This document shows, piece after piece, positions 43,495 through 51,649 of a stretch of DNA of 64,000 nt (position 1 is the stretch's first letter; the number at the start of each line of letters is the position of its first letter). Where the stretch lies: contig CASFJQ010000004.1 of NCBI GenBank assembly GCA_949295065.1, forward strand, positions 25,355 through 89,354, given 5' to 3'. The notes below the pieces were generated by a model that was given only the letters and a program-made list of their open reading frames with translations, was not told where the DNA came from and ran no database searches. The translations under genes and the position numbers were made by a program. This DNA comes from an uncultured Parabacteroides sp. (GTDB lineage: Bacteria; Bacteroidota; Bacteroidia; Bacteroidales; Tannerellaceae).

Positions 43495-43970
43495 AACTAT
43501 ATCACGGTTCAACAGTTCGCGTTAAGCGGCCTAGTGTACTGAAAGGCCGGAAAGCTACAGATTTCGGAAAAGGCTTCTATACTACTACCAGTTTCGAGCA
43601 GGCCAAAAAATGGGCAATATTGAAGAAGAACAGGGATTTCAGCGAAAAAGCGGTTGTATCAGTCTATGAAGTTCCTGATGATATTCTCGATATGGAATTT
43701 TCGATTTATCGCTTTGAAGGACCGACTAAAGAATGGTTGGAATTTGTTGTAAACAATCGCAAAGGAAGAGGAAGAGCGCAATATGATTTGATAATGGGGC
43801 CGGTAGCCAATGACCAGTTATATGTTACCATACGGCTTTACGAACAAGGTGTAGTAACAGCTGATGCAGCTATTGAAATGCTGAAGTCTCACAAACTGTT
43901 TGACCAGCTTTCTTTCCATTCTGCCAAGGCTGCATCATTATTGAAATTCATAGAAGCGATTGAAGTCTAA
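43491..43970 (+). CDS. DUF3990-domain protein, predicted ADP-ribosyltransferase-fold effector
   Basis: The 159-residue protein matches DUF3990: MKLYHGST, 'ATDFGKGFYTTTSFEQAKKW', 'VSVYEVPDDILDMEFSIYRF', 'EWLEFVVNNRKG', 'YDLIMGPVANDQLYVTIRLY' and 'LKSHKLFDQLSFHSAKAASL'. His5 in 'YHGS' and the 'GFYTT' tyrosine resemble the NAD-binding His and Tyr of H-Y-E type ADP-ribosyltransferases. Whether the catalytic Glu is present cannot be settled by eye. It is coupled by ATGA to the DUF3791 gene and flanked by direct repeats. A toxin-like role is plausible but untested. Confidence 0.7.
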   Translation: MKLYHGSTVRVKRPSVLKGRKATDFGKGFYTTTSFEQAKKWAILKKNRDFSEKAVVSVYEVPDDILDMEFSIYRFEGPTKEWLEFVVNNRKGRGRAQYDLIMGPVANDQLYVTIRLYEQGVVTADAAIEMLKSHKLFDQLSFHSAKAASLLKFIEAIEV

Positions 43971-43983
43971 TTTTTTTTAGTTT

Positions 43984-44160
43984 TGCAAGTCGCTCAACTT
44001 AAAAGTCAACAAGGCTTCAGAGACAAGTTGACAAGGTCAAAACAACTGTAACTTTACATTTATCATCTAAAAACCTTGTTGACTTGTTTCCTTGTTAACT
44101 TGTTATCTGTAAGTTGAGCCCAGCGAAACTTGAGTAAAATAAATATTGAACAGTTACTTA
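43984..44160 (+). repeat. Long direct repeat, copy B (contains family 1 copy iv)
   Basis: It is the near-identical partner of 42777-42955. Here the family 1 element is whole: the left end GCAAGTCGCTCAACTT (43985-44000) mirrors the right end AAGTTGAGCCCAGCGAAACTTG (44111-44132), with minor mismatch. The final ATTGAACAGTTACTTA lies 5 bp before the umuD start, so the repeat carries the upstream control region of umuD. Confidence 0.85.
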
Positions 44161-44164
44161 TCAA

Positions 44165-44605
44165 ATGAAACTTATAATGTATTCAGCTGATTTGAGCAGC
44201 GAACTTCCATTGCCTTTTGCTGACCAGGGAGTAAAGGCTGGTTTCCCTTCTCCGGCTCAGGATTATCTGACTGACAGCATTGACTTGAACCGTGAACTTA
44301 TCCGCCATCCGGCTACTACTTTTTATGCCCGTGCTTCAGGAGATTCAATGAAAGGCTGTGGCATTGATGATGGAGACTTGCTTGTCATAGATAAAGCTTT
44401 GGAACCTCAGGATGGAGATATTGTCGTTGCTTTCATCGACGGAGAGTTCACATTGAAAAAAGTAAGATTTGATGAAGCAGATAAATGTATATGGCTTATT
44501 CCTGCAAATGAAGAATATTCTCCAATTAGGATAACAGAAGAAAATGATTTTTTGATTTGGGGAGTTCTTACTTACAATATAAAAAGACAGCTTAGAAAAA
44601 GATGA
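44165..44605 (+). CDS. umuD: UmuD-like S24 self-cleaving protein, pol V subunit
   Basis: The 146-residue protein has the UmuD layout: a short N-terminal arm with the cleavage site Ala25-Gly26 ('VKAGFPSPAQDYLTDSIDLN'), catalytic Ser61 in 'ARASGDSMKGCGIDDGD', and catalytic Lys98 in 'GEFTLKKVRF'. RecA-promoted self-cleavage of UmuD gives UmuD', the active subunit of translesion polymerase V. It starts an operon with a GNAT gene and umuC. Its stop overlaps the next start as ATGA. SOS control is expected, but I could not identify a LexA box. Confidence 0.93.
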   Translation: MKLIMYSADLSSELPLPFADQGVKAGFPSPAQDYLTDSIDLNRELIRHPATTFYARASGDSMKGCGIDDGDLLVIDKALEPQDGDIVVAFIDGEFTLKKVRFDEADKCIWLIPANEEYSPIRITEENDFLIWGVLTYNIKRQLRKR

Positions 44606-45027
44606 TTAGAAAATTTAAAGAAGGTGATATATCTAAAGTTTTAAATATATGGTTTGGCTCTAATGTTGAAGTTCATAACTTTATATCAAGAGATTTTTGG
44701 TTTAATAATCTTCATTTTGTCGAATCTGCTTTATCACAATCTGAAGTTTATATAAGTCTATATAATAATTCAATATCAGGTTTCATAGGTTTAAACAATG
44801 ACTTTATAGAAGGCTTATTTGTAGATTCAAAGTATCGTTCTAAAGGTATAGGAAAACAATTGCTGGATTATGTAAAACTAAATCACCATATACTAAAATT
44901 AAATGTTTATGTAAAAAATATGAGGGCTATTGCTTTTTACAAACGAAACGGTTTTATTATTAGTAGAAAATTCATTGATGAACTGACTGGAGAAAACAGT
45001 TATGAAATGGTTTGGACAGAATTGTAG
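44602..45027 (+). CDS. GNAT-family N-acetyltransferase inserted between umuD and umuC
   Basis: The 141-residue GNAT enzyme starts [20 protein letters not shown], then '[11 protein letters not shown]'. It has the acetyl-CoA-binding core '[20 protein letters not shown]' (R/Q-x-x-G-x-G/A motif) and the C-terminal '[19 protein letters not shown]'. It resembles small YiaC/YjaB-type GNATs that modify proteins or small molecules. The start overlaps the umuD stop (ATGA) and its stop is 5 bp before the umuC ATG, so it is truly within the operon. It looks more AT-rich than umuD and umuC by eye, suggesting later insertion. Confidence 0.85.
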   Translation: MIRKFKEGDISKVLNIWFGSNVEVHNFISRDFWFNNLHFVESALSQSEVYISLYNNSISGFIGLNNDFIEGLFVDSKYRSKGIGKQLLDYVKLNHHILKLNVYVKNMRAIAFYKRNGFIISRKFIDELTGENSYEMVWTEL

Positions 45028-45032
45028 ATGTT

Positions 45033-46304
45033 ATGATAGCCCTTGTCGATTGCAATAACTTCTACTGTTCATGCGAGCGCGTGTTCAATCCGCTGCTACG
45101 TGACAAACCTGTCGTTGTTTTGAGTAACAATGACGGATGCGTCGTGGCCAGAAGTAATGAAGTAAAGGCGATGGGCATCAAAATGGGAATACCTTTGTAT
45201 CAGGTTAGAGATATTCTTGAGAAGAATAATGTGGCAGTGTTCAGCTCAAATTATAATCTTTATGGTGATATGAGCCGCAGGGTTATGATGTTGCTGTCGG
45301 AATTTACGCCGGATTTTGTTCAGTATTCAATTGATGAGGCTTTTCTTGACCTGACAGGTTTTGGAGAAGGAGAAGAGTTGCTTTCTTATGGCAGGAAGAT
45401 AGTTGCTACTGTTAGTAAGGGAACAGGTATTCCTGTAACGATGGGCATTGCTCCGACAAAGACTTTGGCTAAAGTGGCTAGCCGATACGGAAAGAAATAT
45501 AAAGGCTACAAAGGTGTCTGTATGATTGACTCGGAAGAAAAGCGTATCAAGGCTTTGCAGGGATTGGACATCGGTGATGTTTGGGGAATAGGACGTCGCA
45601 GTTTGGACAAGATGCGTTATTACGGAGTTAACACTGCATGGGATTTTACTCAGAAAAGTGAGAGTTGGGTGAGAAGGCAATTCACTGTATCCGGGGTTCG
45701 CACATGGAGAGAACTTCAAGGTGAATGTTGTATTAGTGAAGATGATGTACCTCAGAAGAAAAGTATATGTACCAGCCGTAGCTTTCCTGATTCCGGTATT
45801 TCAGAACTATCTTCATTGGAAGAAGCTATAGCAAATTTTGCCGCAGAATGTGTACGTAAACTTCGTGGACAGAGGAGTTGTTGCACTGAAATAACTGTAT
45901 TTGCATATACTAGCCGTTTCCGTCAGGATGTCCCGCATCATTGTATTAATCGTACAATACATTTAAATGTTCCTACAAATAATTTACAGGAATTGGTAAG
46001 TATGGCTGTAAAAGCATTTCGTATGGACTTTCGTAAAGAAAGTGGATGCTTTTATAAGAAAGCAGGTGTTATCGTTTGGAATATAATATCGGATAATGCT
46101 ATTCAAACCAGTCTGTTTGATAATATAGATAGAGAGAAACAATCCCGTTTGGCTGATGCCATAGATGCTATCAACAGGAAAAACGGACATAACACTGTGA
46201 GAGTTGCTATTCAGGGAACATCCGATAAATCATGGCATTTGAAAAGTGAACACAAGAGTAAACAATATACGACTAATATTGATGATGTTATTGTTGTAAA
46301 GTGA
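45033..46304 (+). CDS. umuC: UmuC-like Y-family DNA polymerase, pol V catalytic subunit
   Basis: The 423-residue protein starts [20 protein letters not shown], with the first metal Asp6. '[20 protein letters not shown]' and '[12 protein letters not shown]' (catalytic Asp-Glu) mark the palm. Helix-hairpin-helix '[20 protein letters not shown]' marks the thumb, followed by the little-finger domain and a C-terminal DUF4113-like tail ('[14 protein letters not shown]'). It performs error-prone bypass with cleaved UmuD. ATG 45033 is preferred over the upstream TTG at 45012, which is inside the GNAT gene. Confidence 0.95.
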   Translation: MIALVDCNNFYCSCERVFNPLLRDKPVVVLSNNDGCVVARSNEVKAMGIKMGIPLYQVRDILEKNNVAVFSSNYNLYGDMSRRVMMLLSEFTPDFVQYSIDEAFLDLTGFGEGEELLSYGRKIVATVSKGTGIPVTMGIAPTKTLAKVASRYGKKYKGYKGVCMIDSEEKRIKALQGLDIGDVWGIGRRSLDKMRYYGVNTAWDFTQKSESWVRRQFTVSGVRTWRELQGECCISEDDVPQKKSICTSRSFPDSGISELSSLEEAIANFAAECVRKLRGQRSCCTEITVFAYTSRFRQDVPHHCINRTIHLNVPTNNLQELVSMAVKAFRMDFRKESGCFYKKAGVIVWNIISDNAIQTSLFDNIDREKQSRLADAIDAINRKNGHNTVRVAIQGTSDKSWHLKSEHKSKQYTTNIDDVIVVK

Positions 46305-46331
46305 TGAATGATTTATGTGAAATTAGTAGTT

Positions 46332-46865
46332 ATGAAAAAACGCAATATTAATATAATAATCTTGGTGGTCCTGCTGATTCTTATAGATCAGGTAGTTAAA
46401 CTGATTATACTCCATTCATTTATGGATTCAAATTATGTATTTGTTCCCAATATATTGGAATTTAAACCAACTTTTAATTCAAACTATAGTTATTGGACTG
46501 CTAAATTGGATGCAAATATGGGAATAGTTGCTCACTTAACAATGTTTTCATTGATATGGATTATACTTATTTTTTTCTATAAATTTTACCACAAGATAGA
46601 TGATAAAAACAGACTTCTTGACATAGACCTAGTTTTTCAAACAGCAGGATTTGCATCTGCATATATAAGCATTATCTTTTGGAAAGATGGAGTACTCGAT
46701 TTTTCTTACTTTAAACCATTGAATATAGTATGTGATTTAAAGGATTTTTACATCAATATCTTTGTTGTATTGTGGGTTATAAGCACTTCTATTATAGCAG
46801 TAAAGTATAACATTGGATCCAAAGAAATAGTTAGGTATATCAAGTCGTTGTTTAAAAAAGAATAA
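46332..46865 (+). CDS. LspA-like (signal peptidase II) membrane protein, probably inactive
   Basis: The 177-residue protein starts MKKRNINIIILVVLLILIDQ; another ATG 24 bp upstream is possible. It has four spans and the LspA start 'LIDQVVKLIILH'. 'VPNILEFKPTFNSNYSYW' sits where LspA has its N-x-G motif. The first catalytic region of LspA (GGA.GN..DR) is replaced by 'GFASAYISIIFW'. 'VLDFSYF' then matches 'VVDF..F', and 'CDLKDFYIN' retains the Asp of the 'FN.AD' motif. With one of the two aspartates lost, peptidase activity is unlikely. It lies 27 bp after umuC. Confidence 0.6.
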   Translation: MKKRNINIIILVVLLILIDQVVKLIILHSFMDSNYVFVPNILEFKPTFNSNYSYWTAKLDANMGIVAHLTMFSLIWIILIFFYKFYHKIDDKNRLLDIDLVFQTAGFASAYISIIFWKDGVLDFSYFKPLNIVCDLKDFYINIFVVLWVISTSIIAVKYNIGSKEIVRYIKSLFKKE

Positions 46866-46945
46866 AATAGGTTTTATAATCATCATATGTATATTCAGAT
46901 ACATGGAGTATATTACCCGTTCCATTGGATTTGCAATCTCAAGTT

Positions 46946-47422
46946 TCAGTATATAACAATCTTTACATAAAAACCATCCTTCTCGTGATAGGCGAGGAGA
47001 AGGGTTTTATGTTTATGATAGCAACTGTGCCTTTTATATGTGCTTTGGAAGCGTTCAACAAGGGAAAATCTGAAATTGCTGACTGAATATTTTCCGTTCA
47101 GATAAAAATAATATCTGTTTCGTGTCTCTCTTGAATCCAGGAAATTTGCCAGATTAGTATATCCGACACCACCTTTAAGCATCGGATGAAATTGATAGTT
47201 CACTTCTGCAATACTCAGCAGCCATTGAGCCGTATGAAAGTCTGAAGTGGTGCGTAAATCCTCTTCAACTTGTACGGAAAGATTTTTCCAGACTTTCTTT
47301 GACAATGTAAATCTGAGAGATAAATTACTACCATCGTTGGCGTTAGCAGATAATAAAGAGAACCAGCAGAAAATAATAAATATGACTTGCTTGTTTAGAT
47401 TCATTTCCCTTTTCCCATTCAA
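46946..47422 (-). pseudogene. DUF2490 outer-membrane protein, probably 3'-truncated
   Basis: The 158-residue frame has a signal peptide and the beginning of a DUF2490 barrel: 'LSLRFTLSKKVWKNLSVQVE', 'FHTAQWLLSIAEVNYQFHP' and 'YYFYLNGKYSVSNFRFSLVE' followed by RFQSTYK. Intact family members are usually near 220-250 residues with several more strands. After 'FQSTYKR' the frame runs through a hairpin (46971-47007) and ends. A neighbouring frame just beyond contains 'LEIANPMERVIYSMYLN', which may be displaced C-terminal sequence. The start may be M1 or M7 (MNLNKQ). It is likely a decayed remnant. Confidence 0.5.
46971..47007 (-). terminator. Hairpin within the end of the DUF2490 frame
   Basis: AAACC.TCCTTCTCG (46971-46985) pairs with CGAGGAGAAGG.GTTT (46993-47007). 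On the minus strand it is followed by a short T-run (TTTTTATG). A terminator-like stem inside the frame supports truncation of the gene. Confidence 0.5.
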
Positions 47423-47538
47423 GTTTTCCTCAGAAACAAAGGTACGAATTTTGTTCTATTATCATGTTCCATTGATAACCTTTTCTAAATAAGTTGCGCA
47501 TACCTTATTTTCGATATAAAAGTATTACATATATTCTT

Positions 47539-47622
47539 AAAACTAAGCTTTAGTTTTTAAAAACTAAGTATTAATTTGTATAAACTAAGTCTGAGTTTTT
47601 ACAAACTTAGATTTAGTTTACA
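47539..47622. repeat. 21-bp tandem array, motif AAACTAAG
   Basis: AAACTAAG starts at 47540, 47561 and 47582, with AAACTTAG at 47603: three exact 21-bp steps. Each unit is an A-rich half followed by a T-rich half (AAACTAAG...TTAGTTT), so each is a near-palindrome. It lies upstream of the gene at 47698, about 55 bp before its -7 box. There are no spacers. Confidence 0.75.
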
Positions 47623-47676
47623 GAATAGAATTAGTATTTTTAATTTATTATCAGTAAAATGATATAATAATATTGA

Positions 47677-47684
47677 TATATTTG
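47677..47684 (+). promoter_or_regulatory. -7 promoter element for the gene at 47698
   Basis: TATATTTG matches TAnnTTTG. If ATG 47698 is used the leader would be only about 8 nt. The in-frame ATG at 47722 would give about 32 nt and may be the true start. Confidence 0.55.
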
Positions 47685-47697
47685 CGACTACTAGGAT

Positions 47698-48153
47698 ATG
47701 AGTAACTTAAATTTATATTGTATGGAAAAATTCAGACTTAAAAGCAGATTGCTTTACGGAGGCTCAATATTTCTGATATGGTTCTTATGTGGATTGATAT
47801 TATTGGGTATATTTAATTTGATATCTGAAACTATTTCCAGTTTTTGGCTTTATTATTTATTCTTTTTGATTCCCGGAATTGTTGTAAGCTGGATTCATAG
47901 TTGTAAATATTATTGTTTTATGAATGAAGTATTACAAGTAAAGTCCGATTACCATCTATTTGGTTCTATTATTTTAAAAGAAATAGTAAGAGCAGATATT
48001 TATAATGCGACAAAATTTAATCACCAAGGATTATATTCTCTCCGATTGACAAATGCTAAAGGAAAGAAGTTCTATTTATATCCGGAGAATCAAGATAAAT
48101 TGGTTTCTGTTTTAAAGGGAAAATGTCCGTCTTTATCTTTGGAACACAACTAA
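47698..48153 (+). CDS. Membrane protein with two spans and a PH-like C-terminal domain
   Basis: The product is 151 residues (143 if started at ATG 47722, 'MEKFRLKSRLLYGGSIFLIW'). Two hydrophobic spans (about 20-43 and 49-66) are followed by a cytoplasmic beta-rich domain: 'YCFMNEVLQVKSDYHLFGSI', 'VRADIYNATKFNHQGLYSLR' and 'KKFYLYPENQDKLVSVLKG'. This pattern (strand, 'L.....I.W/F..I', 'K...YP.....F...L') resembles bacterial PH domains attached to membrane anchors. Its function is unknown. It is co-directional with the next small secreted protein, 72 bp away. Confidence 0.55.
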   Translation: MSNLNLYCMEKFRLKSRLLYGGSIFLIWFLCGLILLGIFNLISETISSFWLYYLFFLIPGIVVSWIHSCKYYCFMNEVLQVKSDYHLFGSIILKEIVRADIYNATKFNHQGLYSLRLTNAKGKKFYLYPENQDKLVSVLKGKCPSLSLEHN

Positions 48154-48225
48154 TTATTTCTATAAATATTCTATTGTTCTTTAATATGAATAATAAATAA
48201 GGACAATTTATAAAAAAAGAATAAT

Positions 48226-48645
48226 ATGAAAGCTACATTTTTGATAATCGGTTTATTTATAAGCATATGTTATAATGCTGTTTTAGCTCAAGGCATAAAA
48301 CCTTATACGGTTGAGATGAATTCCGATAGCTTATATCAAAATGCATTAAGCTATTTGTGCAATGAAGATTATTTCATTGACTGTGTTGATTCCTCGGCGG
48401 GATTTATTAAAGCAAAAAAATTTACAGTAGTCGACAAATTGCTAAGTGTATATAAGGGACAGCGAACAGAGGTCTCTATGTTCATAAAGCCAATTAGTGA
48501 GAGAAAGAGTTCAATATCAGTGAATACATATATCGAAACATTAGAACATGATGAGTCTATTATATTTCATAAAGAAGGATTATGCAATGATTCTACTTTA
48601 TGTATGTCCATAATCAATGGTATAATTTCAGTGAAACAGGATTGA
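48226..48645 (+). CDS. Small secreted protein of unknown function
   Basis: The 139-residue precursor has a clear signal peptide (MKATFLIIGLFISICYNAVL, cleavage after AQ). The mature domain has alternating strands and helices: 'LYQNALSYLCNEDYFIDCVD', 'SAGFIKAKKF', 'KGQRTEVSMFIKPIS' and 'SISVNTYIETLEHDESIIFH'. Four Cys residues (in 'YLCNEDYFIDC' and 'LCNDSTLC') could form disulfides in the periplasm. The fold hints at a small alpha/beta domain with a DUF4136/YfiO-like 'degradation-residue' strand pattern, but no family is recognised. It follows the PH-like gene and may share its promoter. Confidence 0.5.
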   Translation: MKATFLIIGLFISICYNAVLAQGIKPYTVEMNSDSLYQNALSYLCNEDYFIDCVDSSAGFIKAKKFTVVDKLLSVYKGQRTEVSMFIKPISERKSSISVNTYIETLEHDESIIFHKEGLCNDSTLCMSIINGIISVKQD

Positions 48646-48675
48646 GAAAATCATCTCATCCATTATATTTCATAT

Positions 48676-48719
48676 AAAAAACAATCCGGCAGTCCAATTG
48701 AACTACGGATAGTTTTTTT
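48676..48719. terminator. Bidirectional terminator
   Basis: AACAATCCG (48680-48688) pairs with CGGATAGTT (48706-48714), flanked by an A-run on the left and a T-run on the right. It lies between the convergent secreted-protein gene and the regulator gene. Confidence 0.65.
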
Positions 48720-51639
48720 ATGATTTCTCAAACTGTGAAGGCAGAACGCCAAACTCTTCCTTGAAATATTTTCTGAAATATTTAGGATGATTGAATCCTA
48801 CTTCATATGCAATTTCAGAAACATTCATTTTACTTTCCTTCAATAATTGGGCAGCCCTTTTAAGACGAACAAGTCGGATGAATTCTATCGGAGTTTTTCC
48901 CGTAAGTGACAGAAGCTTCTTGTAAAGATGAACGCGGCTCATGCCAAGTTCCTTGCTGAGTTCCTCAACAGAAAAATCAGGGTTTGAAATGTTTGCCTCT
49001 GTATATTCCAAGGCTTTTCTTATCAATTCCTCGTCGATATTGTTTACCGTTATTCTTGAAGGCTCGATAGGAATTGGCTCTTTCAACATACTTTGCATTT
49101 TTTTCCTTGATTCAATCAGATTCTTCTCACGGGCATAAAGAATCTTTTTCTCTTCTTTTTTCTTTGAATATCTGTGATAAAGATATAGAAGATATAATAA
49201 TATGATTAAATATATGCCCCAAGCCAGATTGGATTTCCAGAAAGGAGGATTGATTGTAATTTCCAATGAAGCAGGTTCGATACTTTCCATACCATCGCTG
49301 TTTATTGCTTTGACATAAAATGTATATTTGCCGGGATTAAGATTGGTATAAGTTACTTCCCTGGAATTAGGGTTGTTCTCAATCCATAAATTATTGAATC
49401 CTTCAAGTTTGTAGAAATATCTGGATTTTTCAGGAACACAATAATCCAAAGCTGTAAATCCAATAGTGAAATAGTTTTCCTTGTAATCAAGTTCAATAGA
49501 TTTTGTGTATGATATACTTTTGTCAAGTATAATTCTGTTATTGAAACTTTTTCCGGGTACAATAGTTTTGTCGGAAATTTTGAGTTTTGTAAGAATTACT
49601 TTTGGAATACTATTGTTATAGTGAATTGTAGTTGGATTAACGATGTTGAAACCTAATGAACCTCCGAATATTAATTCTGAGCGTGAAGTGGCAAGTGCAC
49701 CGTTATAGTTAAACTGTTCTCCTTGCAATCCTTCTGCCTGGTCGTAGTTTAGCATCTTGAAAAAGTATCCGGGTGTGTCATCCAATGTGCTTACCTTTAT
49801 AAGTGTTAATCCTCGATTTGTGGCAATCCACATATTATGCTCAGAATCTTCCAGAATACTTTGGATCAGGTCGGCAGACAATCCGTCATCAACGGTGAAT
49901 AACCTAAGTTCCTTGGTTATTGGATTGAATAGGAATAAGCCGTTACGTGTACCAATCCACAGAAGTTTCCTGCTGTCTTCAAACAGATAATTTATATCAT
50001 GTCTGCTCAGTTGAGCTTTGCCAAATATTTCCGGTTCGTATTCACTTATATTATTACTTTCTTCGTCAAAAATAAAAAGGCCGTTTAGTGCACCGACCAG
50101 AATATTTTTGTCAGCACGCTGTATTATAGAGAACACTGAACTGATTGAAGGGAAGTGCCTAAGTTTTTCCCCTGTCTCGAGATCCATAGTTACAATTCCG
50201 CTGTTGAGTGTTCCAATCCAAAGCCTTTTTTTGTTATCACATAATAATTTCCATACATTTTTGTCTGGCAATAAACATTCCTTGTCCGGGGCATAGTCAT
50301 AATGTATGAAGTTCTTACCGTCGAAGCAATCCAATCCATTCATATAGTATCCAATCCATAACCTGTTTTTATAGTCTTGTACTATACTGACAATAACATC
50401 TCCTGCTGGTGAATTAGCTTGCTTAGGATTGTGTTTGTAGGATATGAATTTTTCTGTGTCTCTGTCGTAGCATAAAAGTCCGTTTCCATTTGAGCCAATC
50501 CAGATTTTCCCATCTTTTGTCTCAAGGAAGCAGTTTACATCCATTTCTTTATCGCTTTCATGATTCTTTACGGTATGGAATTTGAAAATGCTGCTGTGGT
50601 AATAGCATACGCCACGTTTGTATGTTCCAGCCCACACAATATCATCATTGTCGATATATATGCTTTTCACTGCATCCTGAGCCAGACTGTTTACATTTCT
50701 ACGGTCATGCCGGATTTCTGAAATTATATTATTCTCCTTGTCTAATAATGCAATTCCTCCATGATCCATTGAAATCCAAATTCTTCCGTTTTTATCTTCA
50801 GCAATTCCTGTTACGATATTTGCCGGAAGACGGTGTTTGATATCGGATTCGTGAGTTGAAAAATGTTCCCAGGTATTTTTATTCGTATTCAAGCAGGATG
50901 CGCCTTTCTCCATCAGTCCGTAAATCCATAAATTCCCTTTTGAGTCAGAGAAAAGGCGTGATTGTCCGTCATAGAAATCAGGAGAGTTGAATAACAAAGT
51001 TGAGTCTCTCATGATGACGGTGTGGGTTTGGGCATCCATGCATTCAACCATTCCGTTGTTGTGAAGAAACCAATATTTATTCTCACCTTGGCATATAGCA
51101 GTTATCCTTTCTTTTTGCGGATAATTGTTTTCTCCTAATTTATATATATTTGTCTTACCAGACTTGACATTGAAGAAACGTATATCATCATTAGTAACAA
51201 ACCACATATTTTTGCCCAAGTCGATATACATATACAGAATATTGTCGGTTAAGGCATATTTTGTTATCTCAGCTGAAGGATTAGATATGAATTCTTCTTT
51301 TTGAGGATCAAAAATGTTATATCCGGTTCTTGTTTCCAACCATAATCTGTTTTCTGCATCTTCTTGTATCAATGCAATATCATTGTTCTGATGAACATCG
51401 TTGACAGTCAAATCCTGCTTGAATGAAACTACGTTGTATCCATCATAACGGCAAAGTCCATATCTTGTTCCAAACCACATGTATCCTACACTGTTCTTGT
51501 AAATACATCTGATTTCACTGTTTGCAAAACCTTTCTCAACATCGACACGTTTGAACATAAATTGTTCGGACTTCTTTGCTGAAAGTGGCAAGAAAACAAA
51601 TAGGCAAATTATATATGTTATGATAGTTTTTAGTGGCAT
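48718..51639 (-). CDS. Membrane-anchored sensor-regulator: propeller, Y_Y_Y, TM, AraC HTH (no kinase)
   Basis: The 973-residue protein starts MPLKTIITYIICLFVFLPLS at ATG 51639. A double propeller of two-component-regulator repeats (about 30-680; many 'LWIGT..G' and 'IRCIYKNSVGYMWFGT' strands), a Y_Y_Y domain (about 690-790, 'YFYKLEGFNNLW', 'YTNLNPGKYTFYVKAINSDG') and one TM helix (about 805-822) follow. A linker of only about 50 residues leads to an AraC HTH (about 885-970, 'DFSVEELSKELGMSRVHLYK'). The HisKA, HATPase and receiver domains of classic HTCS proteins are absent. It should sense a periplasmic ligand and bind DNA directly from the membrane. Confidence 0.85.
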   Translation of the reverse strand: MPLKTIITYIICLFVFLPLSAKKSEQFMFKRVDVEKGFANSEIRCIYKNSVGYMWFGTRYGLCRYDGYNVVSFKQDLTVNDVHQNNDIALIQEDAENRLWLETRTGYNIFDPQKEEFISNPSAEITKYALTDNILYMYIDLGKNMWFVTNDDIRFFNVKSGKTNIYKLGENNYPQKERITAICQGENKYWFLHNNGMVECMDAQTHTVIMRDSTLLFNSPDFYDGQSRLFSDSKGNLWIYGLMEKGASCLNTNKNTWEHFSTHESDIKHRLPANIVTGIAEDKNGRIWISMDHGGIALLDKENNIISEIRHDRRNVNSLAQDAVKSIYIDNDDIVWAGTYKRGVCYYHSSIFKFHTVKNHESDKEMDVNCFLETKDGKIWIGSNGNGLLCYDRDTEKFISYKHNPKQANSPAGDVIVSIVQDYKNRLWIGYYMNGLDCFDGKNFIHYDYAPDKECLLPDKNVWKLLCDNKKRLWIGTLNSGIVTMDLETGEKLRHFPSISSVFSIIQRADKNILVGALNGLFIFDEESNNISEYEPEIFGKAQLSRHDINYLFEDSRKLLWIGTRNGLFLFNPITKELRLFTVDDGLSADLIQSILEDSEHNMWIATNRGLTLIKVSTLDDTPGYFFKMLNYDQAEGLQGEQFNYNGALATSRSELIFGGSLGFNIVNPTTIHYNNSIPKVILTKLKISDKTIVPGKSFNNRIILDKSISYTKSIELDYKENYFTIGFTALDYCVPEKSRYFYKLEGFNNLWIENNPNSREVTYTNLNPGKYTFYVKAINSDGMESIEPASLEITINPPFWKSNLAWGIYLIILLYLLYLYHRYSKKKEEKKILYAREKNLIESRKKMQSMLKEPIPIEPSRITVNNIDEELIRKALEYTEANISNPDFSVEELSKELGMSRVHLYKKLLSLTGKTPIEFIRLVRLKRAAQLLKESKMNVSEIAYEVGFNHPKYFRKYFKEEFGVLPSQFEKS

Positions 51640-51649
51640 TATTATTACT

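Noticed and set aside
44140-44165. LexA box upstream of umuD
   Set aside because: GAACAGTTACTTATC is only loosely symmetrical and the SOS box of this group is not known to me, so no site is claimed.
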